Assembly (NCBI GenBank): GCA_032353305.1
Contig: JAUCNG010382481.1
Span: forward strand, 1 to 11,081
Length of the DNA stretch: 11,081 bases
Direction of reading: 5' to 3'
Origin: Cephalothrix spiralis
Lineage: Eukaryota > Nemertea > Palaeonemertea > Archinemertea > Cephalotrichidae
This document shows, one piece after another, positions 1 to 7,900 of this stretch (its first letter is position 1; each line of letters begins with the position of its first letter). Position numbers and translations under genes: made by a program. A model generated the notes under the pieces. The model saw only the letters and a program-made list of their open reading frames with translations. It made no database searches and was not told the DNA's origin.

Positions 1-1115
1 TCTATACCGCCCCGCTTCGCTGCCGCTAACATTGCTGGCTCCCCGCCATATTGCCGACACGGAATTGTTAGCTGGGGGGTGTAAATGATTTGTTGACAAC
101 TTGACATTGCAATGAGTTGTAGTTTTATAAATGGGTTTGCTTTTTCTGATGATTTACCAGATAGTTATATCCACATATTGGAAAGAATGTTTAAAAATTA
201 AACTTTTTCATTGCACGGCCGAATGTTCAATTGTATAAAATATCATAAACAACCACAAATAACTCCTCTAGTACGTAAATGAAAAGTGTTCTGTGCCTGC
301 CCTTACGAAAATGGGCCGCAGTATTTCCCCAAAAGCCGTGCTAAATACCGCAGTATTATGAGAAAACCGCGGCTTTTCAGAAAAAACCTCGGTATTACAG
401 ACCACGGCTTTCGAAAGCCGAGGTCTTGCTACCGGGGCTTTGTTCCAAACTACCGTGGTTTTCAACGATCGGGGGATTTTTGCGTAATTCAAAAGTGTTC
501 GATAAGAAACTGTTCGATATCTTCAACTGTTTGATGAAAGTGTTTGATATCTTCACGCCAGTGGTGCAGGAAATGCAAAACATAAAAACAAAAAAATTGC
601 TGCTAGCAATGATATTGATGGTTATTACAATTAGTAAATTACTAAATAAAAATATAAGCACTGCCACTGAATCAATGGTAGGAGTCTGTCTGTATATAGC
701 ACTTATATATATAAAATGACATCTGGACATGTATAGCTACAGTCTTCTGCAGTCTTCTCCACTTTATTGCATTTGCATTCCCCACACTCTGTAACGCTAA
801 GTTTGATTTCTGACTGAATCTGTGATCAATTTCAGCACAGATTTTGATTGGTTAATGAACATACGTCGCAATATCCAAACTATTAATTTTTCCTCGAAAA
901 AAGAGGTTTATGCCCTCTTGATTCCATTCAACACTTTAATGGGGAATAGAATCATTCTCACCTGTCAGTGCCTCAACTGCAGCTGCTAGCTAAGGATTAT
1001 GAAATATGATATAATACCATGGGAACAAGGATGGAATAGAAAATTATATTTAGGCTTGAAACTTTAGATTTAATAGAATCTATGTATAGTTGGATTATTG
1101 AATGTTGAAATCAGT
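1..1115. other. No gene seen; GC-rich start and palindromic cluster
   Basis: The first 80 bases are clearly more GC-rich than what follows and contain GCTAACA (25-31) facing TGTTAGC (66-72), perhaps the end of a dispersed repeat. A palindromic word cluster lies at 313-465. From 480 to 1115 the sequence is AT-rich. The short open frames there lack splice signals and protein-like composition, so I call no gene. Confidence 0.6.
313..465. repeat. Cluster of degenerate CCGNGGCTTT words, both orientations
   Basis: Related words recur about every 15-35 bases in both orientations: CCGCAGTATT (twice, near 315 and 348), AAAAGCCGTG (near 331), ACCGCGGCTTTTC (near 366), CCTCGGTATT (near 387), CCACGGCTTTCG (402), CCGGGGCTTTG (near 432) and CCGTGGTTTTC (near 452). 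The centre is a perfect 16-bp palindrome, CGGCTTTCGAAAGCCG, at 405-420, extended by CC/GG after one mismatch. It differs in base composition from the AT-rich flanks. Confidence 0.55.
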
Positions 1116-1365
1116 AATCTATGCAAATTAACATTTAAAATAGGCTACAGTAAAATTTCTTAAATTTTAGACTGCACTTCTGCGTCCTGTTGAGCAAACA
1201 TACTTTTAATGAACATGCAGTCCCATTACAGCAGAGCAGAATCTATGCAAATTAACATTTAAAATAGGCTACAGTAAAATTTCTTAAATTTTAGACTGCA
1301 CTTCTGCATCCTGTTGAGCAAACATACTTTTAATGGACATGCGCAGTCCCATTACAGCAGAGCAG
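1116..1365. repeat. Tandem duplication, two units of 124 and 126 bp
   Basis: The unit starting AATCTATGCAAATTAACATT at 1116 is repeated at 1240 almost unchanged. The differences I see are TGCGTCC versus TGCATCC, TGAACATG versus TGGACATG, and a 2-base GC insertion (CATGCAG versus CATGCGCAG). Such high identity in noncoding DNA implies a recent duplication. Both units end in ATTACAGCAGAGCAG. No open frame spans them. Confidence 0.93.
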
Positions 1366-2420
1366 AATATAACCTATGATACCTGTTAATTATTCAGTCT
1401 GATAATGAATAATTGTTTAAAGTCCACTTATAAATAAATTCATAAAATGTCATTTATCTATTATTTCTTATAAAAGCCTAATAACGAAGTTCCCCTTGAC
1501 TTTTTTTGAAAAACCATGACCAAATATTACAAGAAATAACTTATAAATTGAAAATTTTACACTTATTTATATTAAAACAACAAATGAAAAGGGAAGAGGG
1601 TGGAGAATTACAGAAAAGTCAACCCCCTGATGGAATTATAGTGTCCCAAGTTATATATTTTCACATTTTCCTGACTTGGGTATTTTGACATTTTCACTAA
1701 AACTTTCTCTATATATATTTCAGAGCCATTTGGATATCAGCAACCACTGAAAAATGGAGGCCTGCACTACCAATTCTCTAAAAAGCCTTCTTTTCAAGTT
1801 ACCAGGTGCCAAATTTACGAAAATTGCCTAAGGATTATTACAGATTCGATTTTTGCCATGTTTTTGATCAAAAACACTCAAACAAATTGTTTTCTATCAG
1901 GCCTGTGAATTATAAATTTTACATTATAATTATCTGATTGATATTCATAGTAACAACCAGTGTTGGAACTGTGTTTTATGAGATGACATTAACATAATCA
2001 TATATGTTGGGCAATAAAGACTTTTAATGAAGAATTATTACGTCAATTGCTAAATATAGCGCAGCTATCGACGAACAGTTCAAGAACTTTCAGGTGCTAT
2101 AGCCGTCATGGTATGAATGTATTGATTGTTATTTATTTGATGGCCGAAGTTACGAAAATTGTTTTTCTACCAGGCCTGTGCATTACCAGTCGATACTCTA
2201 AAAAATAGTCCGTTTTTCCATGTAGGCCTATTATAAAAGTGATTTTATTTGTAATTTACGTCTTTTTTGCTGTTTGCAACTTTTTGCTAGCTTTTTTTCT
2301 TTTGTTTGTTCAATTTATGCTTTAATAGATATGTCTACAAGAGTTGTGCATCGAATTCTGGGCTCGAAGAAAAAAATCATTTTTTGCTTGACACCAGTAG
2401 CCTACTCTTGAAGCCATATC
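1366..2420. other. AT-rich noncoding with short repeated AGGCCTG segment
   Basis: Apart from the exon-like segment at 1724-1805, no gene is visible. A short sequence resembling ATTGTTTTCTATCAGGCCTG occurs at about 1886-1906 and again, diverged, at about 2158-2179. Both are preceded by a TTACGAAAATTG word (1814 and 2149). These may be remnants of one duplicated repeat. Confidence 0.5.
1724..1805 (+). CDS. Exon-like segment, possible upstream exon
   Basis: It has a strong acceptor (CTTTCTCTATATATATTTCAG ends at 1723) and a moderate donor (ACCAG|GTGCCA after 1805). One frame is open throughout and reads PFGYQQPLKNGGLHYQF then SKKPSFQVT, entering in phase 1 and leaving in phase 2. Phase 2 is what the acceptor-like AGs at 4778-4779 and 4805-4806 before exon 1 of the transposase-like gene would need, so it could be an upstream exon after a 3-kb intron. 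Against this, part of it (about 1757-1783) resembles noncoding DNA at 2172-2206, and no exon donating a phase-1 end is visible upstream. Treat it as speculative. Confidence 0.25.
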
Positions 2421-2531
2421 ATAATTATGGGAAGGGTTAATTCACTAGTCCGATCAGATTTAGGTAGGGAATTTTTAACTTAGAATTAAATTTTCAAAAA
2501 CTGAAAATTATTTGACAAAAAAAAACTGAAC

Positions 2532-2636
2532 GTTACCCTAATCCTCACCCTAACATTACCCTAGTCCTAGCCCTAACCATAACACTAAATATAGCCCTAA
2601 CCAAAAACCCTAACCGACCTAAACCCTAACCCTAAT
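2532..2636. repeat. Degenerate (CCCTAA)n telomere-like tract
   Basis: Seven exact CCCTAA hexamers plus variants (CCCTAG, CACTAA, ACCTAA) lie within about 105 bases, CCCTAA on the + strand. TTAGGG is the common animal telomere repeat. The copies are diverged, so this is an old or never-functional interstitial tract. It sits centrally inside the inverted-repeat element at 2429-2816 and not at a chromosome end. Confidence 0.85.
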
Positions 2637-2728
2637 CAATAAGTCAAAATTTCCAAATATTTTTGAACCTATTTTTGTTTGAAAACACCCAGGAAATGAT
2701 TTTCAGTTTTAAAATTCCCTACCTAAAT

Positions 2729-2808
2729 CTTCGGACTCGTGAACCTTCGGACTAGTGACCCTTCGGACTAGTGACCCTTCGGACTAGTGAACATTCGAAC
2801 TAGTGAGA
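2729..2808. repeat. 16-bp minisatellite, five units
   Basis: Five consecutive 16-base units: CTTCGGACTCGTGAAC, CTTCGGACTAGTGACC (twice), CTTCGGACTAGTGAAC and ATTCGAACTAGTGAGA. The unit matches in reverse the single TTCACTAGTCCGAT at the left end of the surrounding element (2441-2454), so the right terminus of that element appears to have amplified its own end. Confidence 0.9.
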
Positions 2809-3628
2809 CGTTCCCCATAATTATTTTTCTGGTAAATCTGGCATGAATGCCTATTTTAAGTCATTACACATTATAGAGAATTGAAATAAAGTGTGGCAAA
2901 TGAGTGAGAAAATGTTGGGGTTGTTTGCAATGTGTAAAAATTAGAGCAAATGTGGTCTATATTCAGTTTCCCCCATTCTCTCCAAAAACCGACTCTACTT
3001 CGATCCCGAAACTGATACGATACAGAAATTTACCGAAAGCCTACCCCGCAAACCGGTAGCCAGGTATTTAGTCCAGAGGCGTATGTATAAGTCAAATAAA
3101 AATTACATGTATATGAATGGAATCTGTGGCCTCCATCTGAATTATACATGTAAATATACGTTTACATGGATCCAAGAGCTTGCGTTACGGTAATAATTAC
3201 ACGTGTACGTCGTATATAAGTACGAGTAGGCTATATACAATGAAGGCCTAAATTTAATATATGCGAGTATGTGTCAACATTCTGTTGAGCGAAATTGTTT
3301 AAGTTGCGTCAAAAAGTAGGATCAAGTAGGCCTATAGCAACTGAAGTAGGGCTTGTAGAAGTTGTAAAAAATCCTGTATAAAAAACGAATCCAATTGGCT
3401 TTGAATCCCATGCAATCCAATGATCAGAATGACACATAGGCCTATGTTATAAATACCGTACATGGGCTATACGCGCATGTCATGTTTCGATAATAAAACG
3501 GTTGGAAAACTTTCAGTTACACATGCGAATGAATCAAATTATATGCAAGTAGGTCCTTTATGCTTATAATATATACATGTACAACCGTTATTCGAAAAAA
3601 ATCACGGGAACATGAATTAGCCGATTTT

Positions 3629-3679
3629 GGGAATAGGGAACATCATTTTTAAATGGAAAAAACGAAGAAAAGCCCAATT
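3629..3679 (+). repeat. Diverged repeat, copy A
   Basis: The segment from GGGAATAGGGAACATCA through GGAAAAAACGAAGAAAAGCC resembles 4618-4667 closely, with substitutions and small gaps. CGGGAACATG precedes each copy (3605 and 4561). Both are in the same orientation, about 1 kb apart. Confidence 0.6.
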
Positions 3680-4617
3680 CTGCCTAATGTCTCACAATCA
3701 CGTCCGGCATAGGCTATTAGACATTTTCAAGTCAGAAATTGGACTACGAATATACGATGTGATCTTAAGCTCCAAATTCACTTTCCAGCCACATTTAGTG
3801 TCACGTCAGAGACGTAATCGGCGGAACATGCAAGTAGCCTACACGCCTGACTTACTTTCATAGTCCTAGCCTATACCGTCATTTCTAACTATAAGTTTGA
3901 AAAGCCCGCAAAACCTTGATTTTATACCGATATACGCGGTACGCGACTAACTTAAGTAGTAAAGCTTGAAAAACAAGCAATGAGAATGGGCCATTCAATA
4001 GAATCAATGTTTGACTTTCTATAATCTGAAAAATGTATGAAGTTAGAGCTTTTAGTGTCTGTTTCGAGTAGCCTTTGGTTCCATAAAATGAGTCTAAGGT
4101 ATCCTATAGGCCTACAATATAGCCTACCTAATATTCTGAAGGCTGTGACCATCCCTTAAGACTAGCTAGCCTAATGTAAGAACCATGCAGTGCAGTTTTG
4201 GCTAAATTATTTCAAATAGTATATATGCCGGGCTACATGTATATGATCTGACTATAGTTTTAGACGATAAAATCGGTCACAAAACTGATGAGATCTAAAA
4301 AAAATTTCAATTTCGAATTTCTTCGCGAATAAAATTGCACCTGGCCATAGCTTTGGATGAGATAGGCCTAACCTCAGAGTAGGCCTACATGAAAAAAGCT
4401 ATAAATTTTCTTTATTTCACTGACCTGAGTAGGCCCTACTCACAAAAAAAAATACTACGCGGTAGGCTATAGCTATAGGCCTATAGGCTAACTTTAAAAC
4501 TTGTGAGCCTACTAATATAGCCTGTATAGGCCTAGATGTAATAAGGGGTATTCGAGAACACGGGAACATGGGGGTAAAAAATTAATGGGCGGGAACATAT
4601 CATTACCGCCGTCCGCC

Positions 4618-4667
4618 GGGAACGGGGAACATAATATTTGAAGGAAAAAAACGACGAAAATCCCAAT
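4618..4667 (+). repeat. Diverged repeat, copy B
   Basis: GGGAACGGGGAACATAA through GGAAAAAAACGACGAAAATC matches copy A at 3629-3679. The copy lies about 120 bases before exon 1 of the transposase-like gene, so it may sit in its promoter or 5' untranslated region. Confidence 0.6.
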
Positions 4668-4783
4668 AATTTCGTAGTAATGGTCTCCGACACTCAATTG
4701 TAGCCTATGGCGAGCCGAACGGGTCAAAACATCAAAAAAGTCCGCGTATAGCTAGGGTACATTGATACGTACCCGACAGTACA

Positions 4784-4928
4784 ATGATAGGGCCTACGAA
4801 GCTCAGCCAAATGAATGAGATGCCAATACCGGTATACCACTGTGAAGACCACAATAAATACTTCACAATAAAGAAGGTTTGTATACCGGATGATGTGAAG
4901 CCGTCACACAGTATTATATTTAGAGGAA
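4784..4928 (+). CDS. Exon 1 (residues 1-48): N-terminal Cys/His segment
   Basis: The frame is open from 4766, after the TGA at 4763-4765, to the donor GGAA|GTAAGT at 4928/4929, a near-perfect consensus. It ends in phase 1, which fits exon 2. The coding part includes PIPVYHCEDHNKYF and a second Cys at residue 33. One Cys-x2-His plus a later Cys hints at a degenerate metal-binding knuckle, but no complete zinc-finger pattern is present. In-frame ATGs lie at 4784, 4811 and 4820. If an upstream exon exists, acceptor-like AGs at 4778-4779 or 4805-4806 would both accept a phase-2 donor. Their pyrimidine tracts are poor, so I prefer this as the first coding exon, with the 5' end uncertain. Confidence 0.6.
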
Positions 4929-7900
4929 GTAAGTACAATTGACAGGGTGTCAGCAACTCTATTTCTAAACAAAAACAGATTCATCTTAAAGTACATTGTA
5001 AACAAATACAAAGAGAAAGTCTCAACTTTTTATATAAATCTTATAAACCAATGTAATAAATCTGAACTGCGACGAAGGCGCTAAATATTTTAAGTTTTTA
5101 AGTATAAGATACGACATTTTTTGGTATTTCAGAAAATTTCCGTTTTACGATAGCAAAAAAGGCAAAATTTTCGTTTACGATTGAGAAAAATTACCATTTT
5201 CGGTCATTTTCCGTTTACGATAATGCTTCCATATAAGTTTCATTAAGATGGGATCAAAACCCAAGGAGGAGAAAAGAAGAAATTTACCTTTTATAACAGA
5301 TTGCGGGTTGACTTTTTATTCACTGGCTAGTGAATACTTCTCATCTAGTTTCAGCCAATGAAATGCTCTGAAATCAAGAGCCTATAATATAACATATTTT
5401 GTTGCTTTTCTCTCGGAAGATTTTTCGATCATTCGCAATTTAATTCATTCTTAGGCTTTTTTTAACTACTTGGTTTACGGATATTCAAACGATTATTTTA
5501 ACTTTGTCCGTAAACCAAGAAATTAAAAAAAAGGCATATCACATATTTATACACGATTTCTTTAATTACAGAAACAGCTATGACAAACCGATTTTTCAAC
5601 GATGTCCTTGTCTCGTACCTAAGTGGTCTAAACCCCACTAGTGTGTCAAAAGTCATTAAAGAAAAGTGGATTACTAATCTGAACCAAAGAAATCATGAAC
5701 GAAATTGGTTCAATGCGACAGGTATGGACATAGTTATGTATATAAGTTGAGGTGTATCCATTCATACGATAGTTGGCGTATTTTAAAAAGACATTAAATT
5801 AATTTGCATGAACACGCTGCCTAGAAGTAGCTAATCGTCGTTGCAAACTATTGTATAAATAATTTATATCATTATAGTCTATTGTCTTAGGAAAATATAC
5901 CAAAGTTTGTCAACTAAATTTTGCTGCACTCCTTGTTTTGATTTGACAAACTTTGGTATATTATCATAAGACATAGCAAGAGGGCAAAGAAAGATGATTC
6001 CCAAATACCACTTTTACTGATATTATCTGCACTGGTTTTTATTCATGTACTAATAAAAAAATCATCTTATTCACTAAACGATTTTTCTATAGAGTCGTAG
6101 AATTTCATAAGCTATCCAATGAAATGAAAAAAACTACTCTCTACCTCGACCTGATGCTTCAGATGCCAAACTTTTCTGTACAAAATTTGATTCAATAAAT
6201 AATATATTTTAGTTTAAGATTCATTAATTCGCACTCAGTAAATGATTCTAAACCATAGACTTCGGTTCTATTTGACTTAGACACAAGTTAATAGTATCCA
6301 ACCTATACAGAGCCCACGGCTCACGCACGATTTCACACGACCAAGTTCAGACACAATAGCGCGATGTATTTCTTACCTGTTAATTCTGTGAATCCTTTAA
6401 TCTCTCAAATCACTTTTCTCTTTAAGTCTAACGTTTTTTCGGCAAATTAACTTTTAAATCTAGCTTGAACATCCGGAGTACATCGAATTTCCTGCAATAA
6501 GAGTCATAAACCTGGTAAAAAACAGCAAGTTTTTGTTTTATTTCAGACCAAACTGGAACCATTTCCAACTTTGTTGAAGAAATCACGCCAAAATTGATAT
6601 ACTCATGGGTGGTTGATTGGTTTAACATCTTAGTATATGGTATGTCCGTGCCATAAAAAGAGTACAGCACGAATGATTTTTATATCGCACGAGTCGTAGA
6701 CGCTATTGAAATTAACGAGAGCTGGTTAATTCCCTATCAAGTTACATTAAAAAGGACCTACCCGCATGGTATGGGTCTCAGCGGGGGCATACTGGATTTT
6801 TCAGGACAAATTTAATACTTTTAGGACAGTTAGGAATAGGCCCTATTATCTAAGGAAAAAGGAATTTCACAGAAGTGCCAAAACCTTTTTTATTTATTTA
6901 TTTATTCAGTGTTGCCACTCTCATGATATTCTCATTATTGATGCCAGTTATTCTTTAAAAGTTGGGTATATATGATATGGCACTTGAATTTACAAAGATA
7001 AAAAAAATATTTCATTCGATTATTAATAGCGTCAGAAGAGTTAAAATTGTTACACTGTCGTGGATCATTGATACGTTATTTTAAGTTATTACTTCTATAA
7101 GTCTTTAACATCCGCCATATCCTCATTTCAGATGATCTTCAAATGAAGAAACTTCAATGGAAAATTGAAAGTACACGCTTGTCTGGGGATCATACCTATA
7201 AGGTCGTGAAAGGTGTCGGAATTCACGATTCAACAACAAAAAAATGGGTAAATAACCCCATAATAATCACCGATTGGAATTTCGACTTCGTAATCAAAAT
7301 TTTTACACTTATTTCCACCTACGGAGGAGCCCTATTTCTTTTAAAACATAAATTTTTCCTTAAACTACATATATAGATAAAGCAATATTTATAAAATATA
7401 TGGCTTCTTATTCTCATACGTTGTACGACATCAAGAATACGATGAAGAAAAATTAACATTTCGTTATGAATTTCGATATGAATTATCATTTTCTGTGTGC
7501 AAAATGTGATCAATACTTTTTTTAAACCGAGAAATGGCAATTCGGTATTTAATAAAGAATGAACAATTTTTACCTGTGTATAATATAAATGTATACATAT
7601 ACTGCAAACTTACCTGAGCCCGTTGCAAGCAGTGCAAACATTATACAATAAGCGAATGACGAATTGTAACCATTTCTGAAATATATTTAAACTATGTATT
7701 TTATGTTCTCAGATTCAACTAAAGGGTTCACTCTATACCTTAATGAACCAGGAGGGACACATAGTCGAGTGGCAGGTAATGCCGAATGACTGTCTCGAGC
7801 CAGTAGTGAAACTCCTGGAGGCAATATGGACTCTACAAAAAGAATCAGAAAGTGGTATCATAGCAGATACCATTATAACAGACAATGCGTATGCTGATGA

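Larger units (their letters stand above)
2421..2824. mobile_element. Probable non-autonomous inverted-repeat (MITE-like) element, about 388 bp
   Basis: The element (2429-2816) is flanked on both sides by ATAATTAT (2421-2428 and 2817-2824), which may be an 8-bp target duplication; because that word is its own reverse complement, it could instead be the ends of the inverted repeat. The left arm GATTTAGGTAGGGAATTTT at 2457-2475 has its exact reverse complement at 2711-2729. The match extends outward as TTCACTAGTCCGA facing TTCGGACTCGTGAA, and inward as ACTGAAAATTATTT facing a diverged complement near 2695-2710. It carries no ORF, so it would need a transposase in trans. The 8-bp flank size would fit hAT-type insertion, but this is inference. 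Confidence 0.65.
2825..4783. other. Noncoding, AGGCCTA-rich; no gene seen
   Basis: The word AGGCCTA recurs in this stretch (for example near 3330, 3438, 4108, 4364, 4381, 4478 and 4528), often as the palindrome TAGGCCTA, with close variants TAGCCTA and GTAGGCTA. Open frames at 3627-3863 (+) and 4512-4727 (-) overlap a duplicated noncoding repeat and have no splice or composition support. A short hairpin (GGGTAC facing GTACCC, 4755-4774) lies just before exon 1. I see no TATA box at a convincing distance from 4784. Confidence 0.55.
4929..5571 (+). other. Intron 1, with repeated words and a hairpin
   Basis: Bounded by GTAAGT and TTACAG. It contains three CGTTTACGA-type words (5141-5220), a small hairpin TATTCACT/AGTGAATA with a 4-base loop (5317-5336) and a larger hairpin (5454-5535). 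No other gene seen. Confidence 0.75.

Noticed and set aside
426-719. 97-codon open frame on the + strand
   Set aside because: It starts inside the palindromic word cluster and continues into AT-rich DNA with Lys/Ile-rich composition typical of chance translation.
1506-1688. 60-codon open frame containing KREEGGELQKSQPPDG
   Set aside because: The middle looks protein-like, but it lacks an ATG at its start, has no donor of the phase needed by the segment at 1724 and no clear acceptor.
2532-2636. True chromosome end
   Set aside because: The CCCTAA copies are degenerate, the tract is about 105 bases, and ordinary sequence continues on both sides.
3627-3863. 78-codon open frame on the + strand
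   Set aside because: It overlaps a diverged noncoding repeat, has no splice or start context and no recognisable motif.
4512-4956. Two open frames on the - strand
   Set aside because: They lie opposite the repeat copy and exon 1; hydrophobic content reflects base composition of the antisense strand, and no motif is seen.
7248-7376. Continuation of exon 4 past its donor
   Set aside because: The frame stays open for 42 codons, but the donor is good and the phase-0 splice to exon 5 restores the expected transposase core strand.
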